A stretch of DNA of 64,000 nucleotides from Gonapodya prolifera JEL478 (lineage: Eukaryota; Monoblepharomycota; Monoblepharidomycetes; Monoblepharidales; Gonapodyaceae): NCBI GenBank assembly GCA_001574975.1, contig KQ965762.1:62001-126000 (forward strand), read 5' to 3'. The notes beneath the pieces were generated by a model. That model had not been told where the DNA came from and did not search any database. It saw nothing but the letters and a program-made list of their open reading frames with translations. This document shows, piece after piece, positions 31,971-46,453 of this stretch. Position numbers and translations under genes: made by a program. The stretch's first letter is position 1. Each line of letters begins with the position of its first letter.

Positions 31971-34936
31971 TTAAGCTGACGAAGCAACAGCCTTGACGGT
32001 AAACAACCCCGCGAAGGCGTTTCGAAGTAGCTCGTTGTCGTTGTCCTCGTTAACAAGTTTTGCAACAAGCGATTCCGAACCATCCCGCATGACTTTCGGT
32101 CGCAGTTGACGGGTGATCCAAGGCTCCTTGGGGGGGTCAGGAAGTTCCCACGTTCCCTTCTGCAGGACAGCCGAACATTTCAATCAAGTAATACAACGAG
32201 AGCTTCCTCGCCTTACCTTCTCCCCGTACTCAAAGGCCTCGTCCATATTGCAGTCTTCCAGAAGGGAGCGGTACTCGTTTGTTGTGCCTGGGTAGAAACC
32301 AGGGTTCGAAAACTGTGCGATTCAAACAGTCAGATGTTCCTGAAGCTGGGAGGAATCAATGAGCCATTATTCAACAAACCTTTTTGTACTTGTCACTTTG
32401 TTTTCCGATATGACCACCTCCAGTAGTTCCTGCCTCGTCCCACGCCTCCCACGTGAATTTATAGTAGGAGACTAGACACGTCGCACGTCATGTCAGGAGG
32501 ATTCGCCGATCCTGTGAAATGACGGAGGGTACCTACTGCAGCTTCCACCAAATGGACTGACGCGGCCCGCTTCATTGACAATTCGAGTCCAACCTAGCTC
32601 ATAATCGAGTTTTGGCATGAGCCACTGAGCGTTACGACGTTGGAGTTCTTTTGATGAAGAAAGAGCATTCACGGCGATGACTTCTTCGATGAACTTCAAG
32701 TTGGACTCACCTTTGATTGCCCTGACCATGAAATCAACTCGGATTTCAATCATCTCAACGAACGAATCGAAAGTGGTTCCGTTCTACAGATTTTTGGGGC
32801 TCTGATCAGGAATCGTACGATTATTAAGCGACAAGAGCGCAGAACGAACTGGCCCGCATGTATAGATCATGTTCGGGAAGGAGTTGCTCCTGCGGATACC
32901 GTGCAGGTTGTGATTATTACTCGTCGAAAATGGAGTGAATGCTTTGCTGCTCACATGGCTCCCAGGCTTCCGTCGGTGAGGAATTGGCGAGCGAAGCATT
33001 TTTGAATAAGAACAGACGACCATCTCGCAACACTGATAGGGTCACTTACTAAGCACTGGGATTTCCTACTTTGCGCCAGTAATCCCACAGCTCCTTGCCA
33101 CCGACGCCGTAGACCGGGAACGCACGACCGAACGCAAACGAGCCCCATCCTTGCGAATCCACAAGCGCGTTAAAAAAGTACAGCATTCAGACGAAGGTGC
33201 AATCGTTCACCTGTTGCCCATACAATGACGTCATACTCCCGCTCCACCTCTTTGCCGGTACTCTTATCCCTGCCCACAATACCCCGTTCAGTCACGTGAT
33301 CGATGGGATCCACGATGAGGTCACAGTTGTCTTTGTTAAGTGCGTCGACGTAGTTGCAGTCGATGAGGAACCGTTTGCAACCAATGGGGAACTTGAACGA
33401 ATTTATTCCCACCACAGTCAATAACAAATCAGTCGCACGAGTCGATTATCGTCACTTACGTTAGGCACGAGTTTTTCGTAAAGTCCAGGCTTCTTGCAGG
33501 TGGAGCTGAGGTCTTTTTGTATGCAAGAGGTTTGAGGTGAGCAGTGCAGCATTACATTCGTCGCGCAACCGTGTCAATCACCCCTTACTTACATCCCAAC
33601 AACGCCGTTTTAAAGTTTGCATGAGTTTCGCCATTCGGGTTCTCTATTGTGACCCAAAGCCCGTTACCAGCGTCCATCAAAGACTGACGCTTTGCTTCTA
33701 AAGCTTTCAGGTCAGAGCGCCAGAGAGCTTTTTGCTCTTCGGTGACTATTGCATCAGACCAACCACGTTCAGTTGTGATGAAATACAGGTGTGCGGCAAC
33801 ACTTACAAGGGGCGTTACCCCAAGGGAAGATCCAAGCGGCGGTCCGTTGGTACACGTCTAACTGGCGGGCTTCGTGCACGACCTGTGATACAACTTGGAG
33901 GCCCTGCGATATAAATATTAGCAAAAAACACGCTAACGACGTATGAGAATTTCGCAACTCACAGATGGCCCGGTTCCAATGACAGCAACTCGCTTGTCCT
34001 TCAGAGGTACAGTGTCGTCCCATTCGATAGTGTGAATGTACTTATGTGCACCGCAGAGTAGGTAACATGTTCGCCAGAAGGAATGTATGAAACATGCGAC
34101 GAATACTAGAAGCGGCAATCTCGTCACACCTGTCCTTGGAAAAGGTCCACGCCAGGGTAGTTCGGAGCGTAAGGCCGAGTAAAAGGGCCACTCGACTATA
34201 AGTTGCATATACAACATTAATTAGAGAAATGACAGTTGAATTGAACGTGAAAACCTACGTTGTAAAAGATGTTTGCCTTGAAAACACCTTCGCCGACAAT
34301 CTCTCTTTTTGCGAGTTGTCCCCACTGACCCTCTCCCTCAACCTTAGTAATTTCTTCTTGCGTCTTGGGAGGAGCAAACTCGCGCCAATGGAGCTCCCAT
34401 AGTCCGTCTTGCTCGTTCCATCGCGCCGACAGAATTTCCGTGTTGAATCGCACATACTTCCCCACGTTGTATTTATCGAACACATGCTCCATGTAGGACT
34501 TTATTTCGGTACGTGGAGGGAACTCGCAGCTCCATTCTGGATTGAGTTCGAATGACAAGGAGTCTGCAGGCAGTGTTCTACAGCTGGGGACATCTCAGAA
34601 AGACACTGAAAGACGTACATGCATGGGCCGCAACATCGCATGCAGCTCCAGGGTACCGTTGATGTCGCCACGTCCCTCCAATCCCGTTTGACTTCTCTGG
34701 AAATATTGCCCTATCAAGATGGATGGTGTCACAATCCCAAAACACAAGCCACTCACCAAAGATGACAAAGTTCTCGAGGCCAAGTTTCTTCGCGAGGTTT
34801 GGGCCGGCACACAATCCCGAGAAACCTGTTCCGATCTGTATGTGGCAACCGCCAGCGTTAGACGTCGCCGGCAAGTACTGACGCGAAGGCTCACAATTGC
34901 TACCACCGGGGCTCCACCATCACTGTAGGAAGACAT
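31971..34936 (-). CDS. Baeyer-Villiger-type flavin monooxygenase, multi-exon
   Basis: An NADPH/FAD monooxygenase that would insert oxygen into ketones or related substrates. Exon 1 (34895..34936) gives MSSYSDGGAPVVAI; exon 2 gives the FAD Rossmann motif IGTGFSGL. Later exons give GIGGTWRHQRYPGAACD, the second dinucleotide motif VIGTGPSGLQ and, across a splice junction, FQGQ-YIHTIEWDD. That restores the family fingerprint FxGxxxHxxxWD. GCKR and DVIVWATG follow further on. The C-terminus has FPNMIYTCGP, WEAWDEAG, NPGFYPGTTNEYRS and DPPKEPW, stopping at 31971. About fourteen short exons with normal splice sites keep the frame wherever checked, and no lesion was seen. The substrate is unknown; self-standing, with no cluster partners. 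A partial copy lies at 19231..19563. Confidence 0.85.
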
Positions 34937-35141
34937 CGTCAAGCTGATTATTGGAAGCTCAGAATGCCGATTGGACGTATTATAAATGAAAAGTGTCGGG
35001 AGAGGTCGGCCCGAAGGAGCTCCAACCGCTCATTCTGCCGGCGAAGCATGTCAGTTTATGTGGACTCCAAGGCGAAAGAAAGTAATTTTATTTATACCGC
35101 AGAACCTTCGGGTGTATTCTCCTCAACATATACATTCACGG

Positions 35142-37279
35142 CTAGTTCGTGTCTCCGCCCAAAAACATCCTCACGGCGACACCACCGGTCTCCTCCACCC
35201 AGGGATACCCAAGCTCTTCGAGCCACCTCTCGAGCGCCGTGCTATCTTCGGGAGGCACCTGGAGTGCGCACATGACTTTACCGACGTCGGAGCCGTAGTT
35301 GCGGTAGTGGAACAAGGTGACGTTCCAGGACGGCGCGAGAGTGGTCAAAAATCGGTGAAGAGCGCCGGGGCGTTCGGGGAAGGAGAAGCGGAAGAAGCGT
35401 TCGTTGGGGACCTGGTTGGACGAAAGATTCAGTGGGCAAGATTCACAAGACCCGCCCTCCACCACAACTCACGTCGACGCGCCCGCCAACCAAATATCTC
35501 GCGTGTCCCTTCACAACTTCGTCTCCCGAGCAGTCGTAGCACTTGAAGCCTTTCCGCTGAAGGTCTTCCATGACCACTTGTAGGTCACCTGGGCGGGCGA
35601 GGTTGAAGGACAGCAAAACACGGGCGACAGATGGAGTAGTGTAGCGGTAGGAGAAGGAGGTGACCGAGCGGGGGTAGATGGAGAGGTAGAGGTTGAGGAA
35701 GCTGGTGGAGCGTGGCGAGAAAACACAGTTGGGTACAGTATGACAGGCCAACGCAAGGTGAAAACTGACCTTCCAGGTTGTTCGGGTATCTCGACCGCCA
35801 AAATGCCCTCCCGTCCTTCTCCCAGCTCCGCTCTCTCCGCGACAAACCTCAACCTGTCAAAGTTCATATTGGCCCCGCTGGTGACACACACATAGCTTCC
35901 CTCATCGNCATCCTCGGCGATATCGCCCCGTTTCCGCATCTCCTCGATCCACTTCTTGGCTCCAGCGACACCAAGCGCACCCGCGGGTTCCACTACACTC
36001 CTGCAATCCTCGAACACGTCCCTGATGGCAGCGCATACCTCGTCCGTGGACACGAGCACCATGCCGTCCACGTTGTCCTTGCAGATGCGGAACGTTTCCT
36101 CGCCAACGAGCTTCACGGCGGCGCCGTCGGCGAAGAGGCCGACTTCGGGGAGGGTGACGCGCCGCCCGGCTCGGAGTGAGCGCGTCATGGCGTCAGCGTC
36201 GTAGGTTTCGACACCAATGACCTTCACGTGCGGCGCGACGCGCTTAACGTAGGCGGAGATGCCGGCGATGAGGCCGCCTCCACCGACACAGACGAAGATG
36301 GCTCGGAGGTTGCGAGAGGGAGTTTGCCGAAGGATCTCCACACCGACGGTGCCTTGCCCGGCGATGACAAGGGTGTCGTCGTAAGGCGGGATGTCAACCA
36401 GGCCGGTCTTCATCACGAACACATTGGTGCATATTGTAGGCCAAGTTGCAACGATTCCACTGACAACTCACCTGGGCGAGCTCCTTTGCTTTCCCTTTCG
36501 CCTCATCAAAGTCCGTCCCAAACAGCAACGCCTTCCCGCCAAGTCGTTCCACATTCTTCACTTTTATCGGCGGAGTCGCCAACGGCATCACAATCGTCGC
36601 ATTCACGCCCAACTTCTTCGCTGCCAGTGCCACACCCTGGGCATGGTTCCCCGCACTGCACGCTACCACACCTCTCTCTCGCTCCTCTTTCGACAGCTGA
36701 ACCATGCGGTTGTACGCTCCACGAAGCTTGAACGAGAACACGGGCTGCAGGTCCTCCCGCTTGAGGAGGATCTTGGCCCGCACGCGGGTCGAGAGGTTCA
36801 CGGCGTGTGTCAGTGGGGATTCCATGGCAACGTCGTACACTTGGGCGGTCAGGGTGAGGCGGAGGTAATCAGGTCGCAACGGGTCCGGGGCGTCCAGCGG
36901 GGAGGTAGCGTCGTTGACGTGGGGGTTGATGTAGAAGGGATCACCCGTGTAGTTTGTTCCATCGACGCCTAAGAATGTCAGAAGGGCGGGTATGGCGAGA
37001 CGAGGAGCATAGGTCAATGTACTGTTGCAACACCCCACACCCCACTTTCACGCCATCGCGGGCTCGAACCTCACCGAAAACATGCAGCGGCATCTCATCC
37101 GTCCCTTGCACCTCCGCGGGCAAGTCCAGGCTGACGTATCCCATGGGTTTCGGGCTCGAAGTGTCGTCTCTGCTCACACCTGACGTCGTAGAGCGAGCAC
37201 GGGAGAGGGGTGGAGGTAAAGGCGACGGACTCGCGGTTTCTTGTGCGTGGCCGTTCATAGTCGTGGGAATCGGTGCCAT
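35142..37279 (-). CDS. ILV1: biosynthetic threonine deaminase (612 aa, 5 exons)
   Basis: Converts L-threonine to 2-oxobutanoate and ammonia with PLP, the first step of isoleucine synthesis, in mitochondria in fungi. Exons 37075..37279, 36472..36968, 35770..36407, 35473..35701 and 35142..35411 join in frame to 612 codons. Residues near 130-180 hold the PLP lysine motif ([12 protein letters not shown]) and [17 protein letters not shown]. The glycine loop is [12 protein letters not shown], and SGANMNFDR closes the catalytic domain. Two C-terminal ACT-like regulatory domains follow ([35 protein letters not shown]), the site of isoleucine feedback in this family. The N-terminal 68 residues are Ser/Pro-rich and fit a targeting leader. 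One undetermined base at 35908 leaves one residue unknown. Confidence 0.95.
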
Positions 37280-38452
37280 CGAGGTGGTGGAACGTTTTGA
37301 GGAGATGCAAACTGTGCCTCGGTGAAAAAGCGGAGCAACAATTTCTTCGCATTTTTGGCATCGGGCGAGGTCCCGTGCCTATGATGATTGGTTGATGTGC
37401 CTGCAATGTTTCAGTCCAGCGAGACCCTCGCCAGACTGAGACGTCGATATGATCAATATGCAGCGACTGGGAATCCGACTCGTCTGATGCCTTTATGTAC
37501 GCCTACACGACAGTACTACTGCAATAGACAATGAAAGACGTTTACGAGTGTGCTACGAATTAGTCGCAAGCTGCGAATAAGTCCGATGCGACTATCATTT
37601 TAAGTGACGAACCTGGAAGGAAAGTGCTCACGCGTCACAGCACAACAAAGCTTACAATGATAGGCACCGTTCGTACTCATTTTCTGAGCCTGCCGAAACA
37701 TTCCGTGTTCGCTCACCGAGTACGGAACGGAGGACCAGTACGTTCGAGTGCACGCATGAGCTCCCGCAGAAGCGATGACACGGTACATGTCGCAGGTTCA
37801 AATGTTACTGAGAAAGATACTACTGTTTCCTTGATCTACTTTTTCACATGGGAGGAAAAGGATGGTGGTCTTGCTTTGGAGGACGGACTTCGCCGCCGCT
37901 CTTGATTAATTTTTGTATATGCCCCGCGGGGGGTATCACGGAGCACTTCCGATTAATATTCTCATTCGAATTGGTACTTCTGACTGCCTTTTCACAATGA
38001 TCTCTTTGGAGCGCCCCCGTGGACCCTTTCTCGTTTGAAAACACATCATTCTGCAATCAAGTCTTGGGTCAGGTCAAGCCTGAGCACGTGCAAAATATCT
38101 TACCTGTAAACACGCCAAGACTCCGACGTCTAAACAAAACGGTGGTTGATCTCGGTCTTTTTTGATGCTTGGACCTATCGCCACGTGAAGGAATACGGAT
38201 CGCTTTTGGATAGGCACGACTAACAAGGCCGCTAACCAGAGCGGGGATTTATTCCTGTGCATCACTGCTTTGCTACCATGCATTGTGCCGCGTTTTGCGG
38301 CGTCTTTGGATGTATGGCATCGGAGGAGGCGCTGGGGTGCACTGCGAGCGGCACCAACCCTGAAAGCATCCGATTGTGTTGACCCGGAACAGGCATCGAA
38401 ACAGGTTTCTTATTATCTGTAGAGGCGCAACACCTCTACCACCGCAATCAAA
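37280..38452. other. intergenic sequence
   Basis: Divergent promoter region between the threonine deaminase and the 7TM receptor-like gene. Frames are short and carry nothing recognisable. Confidence 0.45.
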
Positions 38453-40201
38453 ATGTCGAGCGGGCGGTGGATACCCACACTTTCTGACAGGCACTTCAGA
38501 GGTCTTATCTTCATCCCCGTGTTCACCTTCTCCATCCTGGGGGATGTACTCGTCCTGGGACTGTTCGGCGCTGCCATGCGGTAAGTTACTTCTCGCATCA
38601 GTGATGCCTATTCTACCGATCTTGATGACTTCCACCGCTGTCGGATGTGCATTGACGTCGGCTCCTTACCCTGCACCGATGAAGCCTCCGCCCATCCTCG
38701 CTCAACCACACCATCCACAAACTCCTCGGCGTGCTCTTCCTCAGCAACTTGGTCGCATCGTGCGCGTACACGGCGGATTTTTTCGTCGTACCTGGATCCC
38801 GTGACTGCGAGTGGGTTCATGTTCCCTCAGGTCGCCAAGACCGTCGATTCTCCGGATCGAGAGTTTAACGTTAATCTCCTACCTCGCTGGGGCATCTCCC
38901 CCCTCCGTGTTCTTCTCTACAGTCTGGCTGTCTTCTTCACTCTCGCGGGATACGCTGGCGACGTGAGTTTTCCCGGCGAGACATCAGGTCGCATTGGGCA
39001 CCTACTGAACCGAAACTCACTGATTCCAACCAGTACTACGCCACAATTGCCATATGCATTTTGCTTTTCCGCTCGCTGGTGCTGAACCGACCTCCACCAG
39101 GATTCTACGGGGAGGTATGTTCTTTCAGATCCGAACCGTCCCACAACGGGAGATGACCTCACCAAAAATTATTCACATCCACAGCTCCTTCTTGTAGCGC
39201 TCCCGCTTGTTGCAATCGTATTTTTCGGATGCGCAACGATTGGAGGGTGAGTGACGGTTGTGTTGTTTTTCAAGGATCAATGACCATCTCTCATACCCCC
39301 CTTCTTCCTCTTCTGCAGGGCCGGTATCAACAAAGACGACTTTGGCTGCTGGTATGTCGACCCCCTGGGAGCCACCGCAATCACCGCCATGGTAAGTCTT
39401 CGCGTGCAACCTATCTCTCCACTTTTGCAAGCCACCCGCTAAGACCAACCCTCACCCAACACCATTCTTATCCAGGTCGGCATCGGCGTGGCCGTCTTCA
39501 TCAACCTCATCCTCGTCATCACAATCTCTGTGCGCCTGTCCCGCAGCGTAAGCCGGCGCACTTATGACGGGCTGAGAATCGCAAAGGGAGGGATTATGGC
39601 TGTGAACCAGCGGGCTAGTGATGACGTGGACGTGCTGTCGAGGAGGCTGGTTATGGTGAGTAGCAGCAGACCGGATAGGGAAGAGCTGAAGATTGAATGC
39701 TAATTTGGTCATCCGTTCGCGATATCCTAGTATCCAGTAATTATTCTCGTAACAGGCGGTGTCGCAATCATCTCAACGTCTTTTGGAAACCATCCCGTCG
39801 CACTGTTCTTCGGTGGTGAGTTCCAGTTGCCATTGAGTCAAACCCCAACCAGAGCCTCGTTTCTCACGTCACCTTTCCGCATCTTCCACCCTCCTTCAGA
39901 ACTCGCCCTGGCTCTTGGCGGCCTTCTCAACTCGGTCGCATTCCTCTTCTTCGACCCCACCGCCCGCAAAATGTGTTCCGGCCTCATCGAAGAGCTCGAC
40001 CGCACCGAGTTCGTACCTGCGCCGGACGTGCGCATGCGGCACAACCCTCAGTGGGGAGTAAAGCGCGCCGAGAGTGCTGCAAGCTCGCAGGCGAGCCAGA
40101 CAATGAATAGGTGGGGTGTACCCGAGGCGGAGTACGCCCATGGACAGAACGCCCGGAGGTGGATACCGTTGTTCAGGTGGTTGGCACAGTCTAAGAGATA
40201 G
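38453..40201 (+). CDS. 7TM receptor-like (GPCR-type) membrane protein
   Basis: Exon 1 (38453..38580) starts MSSGRWIPTLSDRHFRGLIF and contains the first membrane helix. Later exons give helices around LLGVLFLSNLVASCAYTADF, RVLLYSLAVFFTLAGYAGD, IAICILLFRSLVLNR/LLLVALPLVAIVFFGCATIG, VGIGVAVFINLILVITISVR, VIILVTGGVAIISTSFG and LALALGGLLNSVAFLFFDP. These are followed by a soluble tail of about 80 residues ending at 40201. Conserved GCW (GINKDDFGCW) precedes helix five, as in cAMP-receptor-like and Git3-type fungal receptors. About seven introns have GTAAGT/GTGAGT donors. The join between the second and third helices is unresolved: the frame changes near 38810 and either a very short intron or an error is needed. 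Ligand and G-protein partner are unknown. Confidence 0.65.
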
Positions 40202-40680
40202 CCACCCTTTGAGGCGTGGCATGAAGTACCATAATTGACGGACCTTGACGTGTTTTGAGCGATGAGGCAATCTTTTGTCACTTGGTTGTTTCTCGTCGCA
40301 ACATCCACACTTTATTTTTGCGATATTTTTTCATCTTTGTAACCACTTTTGCGCGCAACTAATGTTATTTCAAAATTCTGTCGTTGTACCATTACACCGT
40401 GTGCAGAAATCGGATGTCCGCCTAGGTACGCCTGGTATGCAGGAGGTAAATCACGTGTGCTTGTCGACCGTCAGCTGTGAGATCATCGTCCGATGTTTCT
40501 AATCGCGTTGAGACCACAAAAATGTCAAGCTTGGAGAATGCCCATTTTTTGGTATGAAAGATGTACTATCGACAGTGCCATGGATGGGTGGGAAGTATTG
40601 CGTATACGAAGATCCAAAGAGTGGATGATCTGTCGATAGTAGATTGAAGGGTGCTGGAGGTGAAAGGGGGGCAAATTAAG
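40202..40680. other. intergenic sequence
   Basis: Convergent 3' ends of the receptor-like gene and the Zn2Cys6 gene. No further feature recognised. Confidence 0.45.
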
Positions 40681-43609
40681 TCAGTCGGCAGTATAATCTT
40701 TTGAACGATCAAACCCACATTGTATCAGAGGAACAAATGCTTCCACCGTCGCTCTCGTGGCTGGGGGAGGCCATCCGCCGCTTGGGTCTTGCTGGCCTTC
40801 TTCAGGATACCCAGATCCACCCGTTCTTGAGCTCATGACACTGCTTTCCGTTGAGGCTCGAAAGTTCTCAACAGCTGAACTTGCAGTTAGTGTTCGCGAT
40901 AATAAGACGTTTTTGGAACGATATAAGCGAGGGAAGCCGCCAATCCATCGCTCGAATTGCTGGAAAGGGTTTGATGAGCTGTCAGGGAGCCTGGGAAGAG
41001 TGAGAGGGATCGACGAGGCTTTCGTGGTCATCGTTGCAATTGAAAATCCTCCGCGAGCCTCTGCAAGGCGGTCAACGCCAAAGTGCACAAGAACATCTGC
41101 AACATGCTGAACTGCAACCGCGACGTACGGGTCCCCAGACGCAGCTGCATTTGAAAACGCCAGGAGGGCGACCAACAGTTCTGGTAATCGAGATAGACGT
41201 GGGCCAATGGCTCCCCAGGATTGCAGAAGAGGATGCATGGGCGGAGGTGGCAAGGAGAGCAAGGCCGACAATACTGAGGGTGACAGTGGAGTCTCCATTT
41301 CGAGAGGAGACAACAGTCTTATCGGAACTAGAGCAACGACTGTAGACTGAAGCGCCCAATACGCCGCGTGGACGCCCATCTGTGTAACGGGGTTCCACGT
41401 ATTGTCGTGGAGTGCCGTCGACATCACGGAGAAGGCTACTTCCCCCACCCTCACGGACTCAGCAAATGCAGCGGGGAAACTTGGGTGGGTCAACCATAAG
41501 GTATCTAGGTGCGCTCTCGCGAGATCCACGGGACGATGTAAGAACGTGCGGACACCAGAGTATGTAAGGTGCAAAAGGGCAACATGAAGGGATAAGTGAG
41601 TTGTTCCTGACGCTACGTCCAAGGGACTCGGAACGGAATGCGACCACGATTTGAGAACAACATGGCGGGAGTACGGCGCCTTGTGTGGGAAGCGTGAGTG
41701 TAGGGAGACGAGATGGTGATCAAGATCTGACTGAACCAGAAATGTCATCATCAAGCCATATACGTGGCAAAAACGAGGGAAGAACTCACTAATCGCCCTC
41801 CCGGCTCCCATCCATCTCCCCACGGGGCTCTATCAAACTGATTTGAGTCCTGGTTCCCCGAAAACGAACTGCTTTCCGAGTTTTGTATGTCTGCTCGATA
41901 CATGGCTGCTTTGATCATCCCCACTTTCCCCGCCAAGTCGGCCAGAAGTAGCATGTGCGTGTGCGCGTCTTGACCTTCGGCAGGGGTTATGTGAACGCTT
42001 TGTGTGATCGCAGCGCCGTAGGGAAGAGGGGTGACTTTTATTGTTGCGGAGTCTGGTGGTTGAAACTCCGTGTCGGGACATGAGAGTTGGAGTGTTGTCG
42101 TTTCGGGGACAGTTGGCGGCAGGTGGAGTATAGAGGATATTAATCGATCACCTGTCACACCACGAGGTTAGAAGCAGTTCGCAATGCGTTAATTAACGGG
42201 CTCACTTTGGTAGAGCGCCCACCAAATCCTTCTACGGGTCTCTCGCTCGGCCCACGTGGGAAATTGCCCATCTCTGGTGGCGTCGGAGTAGACAGGGGAC
42301 GGATTAGCAGGAAGCTCGGTGTGAAGCCCGAGTTCGAGTCCAATGCCTGTCACAGAAGAAGCGAATGAGTTAGATACGACATTTGATACTATACAAGCGG
42401 CAAACTTACGGAGAGCTATTCCGAGGAAGCGAGAGTCTGAAAGGGGTAGGGCGACCGTTGAGCGAAAAATCAAAGAAACAACTTCAGCTTGCTTACGGAT
42501 CCATGGCGGCTCTCCAGTAAGAAGTGCGATCCTTGTAGCAAGAAACAACGCAACGACGACATCCAAATCGGGTGGGCCTGTGGCTGCGTCGAGGAGATGT
42601 TGCTTTATAGACGAGTAGAAATGCTGTATGGTGTACTGAACCGGGACGCCAAGTTTGTTGAGCTCTACATCAGCAGACGTCAAACATGCTGCAGCAAATA
42701 CGGCGTTGAGGAGAAGAGGGGATGGTTTGGAGTAGCCAGTCAGGGAGTACGTTTGTAGAAAGGTTTGACGGTGTATGATGGGATACCGAGGATGTACGCG
42801 GTTGAAATATAACTCCAGGAGGATCAAGGCAATTGGGAGAGGAGGAAGGTCGAGGGTGAATTGATTCTGCGGCAAGGTATCCTGACTTGCTGCAGTTGTT
42901 TCTATATGGTCTCGTAAGTGTTTTGGAAGGAAGTCAGACGATGGTCCGGTGTTATCGGTACTGGTAAGTGGAAAGTCTGCGCCAGGTGCTTCGAGTGTCG
43001 AGAGTGATGATATTGACGCCTCCCGAGACCATGGTTCGACCTCTGGAGCGAGAAAGAGCGTCGTTGATCCCAGTGACAAAGCCCGCCAAGGACGCTCCAA
43101 AAGGGCATCCGCACCAGCCGCAGCATATCCAGAATCACTGGGGACTGTCGCTACAGAACCCCTTCTGAGACTCCTTCTTCCAACTGGCCACGATTCGATT
43201 CTATCACGGACCGTCCCCACCGACGCTCTCATCACCTGTGATTCCTCCCCATCGGTCCTGATGCTTTTTCGTCGTCTCGTCGCAGGTCCTACGCTCGCCT
43301 TGGCCCAATCACCGCTTCCCGATTTCCTCCGCTTTATGGGTTCCCTCACATACGTGCACCCAACCCCAGCTACGAAGCAGTGAGCGCAAGGATTCCCCGC
43401 GTCACATCTTTGGCGGCGAGCATTGCATCGATCGCAAGCCTGCGAACATGGCGAGTAGTCACGAAAGGAATGAGTTGGTTATTGAAATGGTACCGCACCG
43501 AGCTTCTGTCCTCAAAACTCACCTTAGATACCCTTTTGGGCTTCTGCGTATCCGTGTTCCGTATCGTTCCCGCCATCCCTGCCTCCAATGGCACCGAAGA
43601 CGCTTCCAT
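40681..43609 (-). CDS. Zn2Cys6 fungal transcription factor (869 aa, 6 exons)
   Basis: Exons 43523..43609, 42497..43439, 42410..42436, 42206..42346, 41790..42151 and 40681..41730 sum to 2610 nt, in frame. Exon 1 starts MEASSVPLEAGMAG. Splicing at TTCGCAG creates the binuclear zinc cluster ACDRCNARRQRCDAGNPCAH followed by CFVAGVGC (spacing C2C6C5C2C6C), then a basic linker IKRRKSG. The middle region (LILLELYFNRVHPRYPIIHR; SPLLLNAVFAAACLTS; HDSRFLGIALRGIGLELGLH; RRRIWWALYQSD) is the fungal-specific regulatory domain. Exon 3 is only 27 nt. A nuclear DNA-binding regulator of CGG-type sites is expected; the target genes are unknown. It stands alone between the receptor-like gene and DIM1, without an obvious pathway cluster. 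Confidence 0.92.
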
Positions 43610-44400
43610 GGAATATTCGCGAACCGTGCTTCTCCGCTAAATCGCCGAGGAATCACCGCTTGATATCAGCAGCTATGCCAGTAGATTATCCCATTTTTTG
43701 CAATTCAGGGCGATGAAATGGGTCCATGACATGACGTCCCGGTCGCGGGATAACTCGGACGTCAGAGCCACCCCAATCTTTGGTTGAGCCCCGCGAAGTC
43801 CCTCTTGGAGATCGGCGCAAGTTCGCACAACAAAGACGAGTTCGGTGTAGGGAAGCTTGTCACTCGACGCAATTTAATTTGTCCAGAACTGGTGCAATCT
43901 TCCCATACTTTTATCCCGGCAGTCTGCCCAAGTGTCAAGAAGCAAGAAAAGGAAGTTCAGACTCTCGGGATCTGAGTAATTTGGGGAGGTGTATCCACTT
44001 GCTTCTGCATACCTACAAGTACGTACAAAGTAATTTGGCCAAGCCTTCGTCAATTACGGGTGACAGGGGGAGCCTCACTCAGGATCCTGCCACGTCACTT
44101 TATTAACTCGTTCCGCTGCCGCCACACACATTTGGATCGGTCTACTTTATTTTAACTGTTGCATTATGACGATTCGGCTAAAATAATGTTTGAAAGGGGA
44201 ATCTACTTGGCTTCTGCCATTCCCATCGCCTCGTTGTCGATTACTTACATCGTTTTGCACCCGCTTTACGGCATCCAACGCTTTCCTCCAATATGCTTCA
44301 TTAAAATTGTATGCATGAAGAATAATATGAATGTTGGTATCGATGTCCCAACGAATCTAGCAAAACTTCCAGGTACAGTCGGGCGCTAGCACGTCCTTCC
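43610..44400. other. intergenic sequence
   Basis: Upstream region of the Zn2Cys6 gene and downstream region of DIM1. No gene or repeat recognised. Confidence 0.45.
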
Positions 44401-46033
<1,633 letters not shown>

Positions 46034-46453
46034 CGCGGGGCGGGCTGTGGGGTGGTCTGGAAAGAAATAGCTTGGGCCGCAGGAGCATTTTTGTGGTGTG
46101 CAGCTACCGACGTCTTAGAATCACTTCACGGACGTATTAGGTGAGAATCGACGGCTCATGCACAGGACGAAGGAAATCGTGATGGAACTTTGCACTTTGG
46201 GCGGACTTGCTGGCCGGCCGGGAGGGAGTTCCGGTCTGTTGGGATCACGTTGGACTGATGCAAAAACGCATCCATCCATCACCTTCCCGTCCACGAATCT
46301 CATCTAAACTTTATTTTATCGCAAATTTCCTCTCAATCTTTCTCCGGACGATGCCTGACTCGCCCCGGTGGTGGCATCACCCATCTGCTGTTCTGTGCTG
46401 TGGAACGAAAATGAAAGGCACCCCGTCACCGTTACTCTTTGACGTCAGCCGCA
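46034..46453. other. shared divergent promoter region
   Basis: 420 bases between the DIM1 and uS2 gene starts, transcribed in opposite directions. Both are ribosome-related genes, so co-regulation from this region is plausible. No specific motif is called. Confidence 0.45.

Noticed and set aside
34005-34200. Apparent loss of the Baeyer-Villiger fingerprint in the continuous frames of the monooxygenase
   Set aside because: Splicing between the FQGQ and YIHTIEWDD exons restores FxGxxxHxxxWD, so the gene is not disrupted there.
35778-36972. Plus-strand frames opposite ILV1
   Set aside because: Shadows of a well-conserved enzyme gene on the other strand.
37780-37830. B-box-like GGTTCAAATG as part of a tRNA gene
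   Set aside because: No A-box, anticodon stem or acceptor pairing at the right distance.
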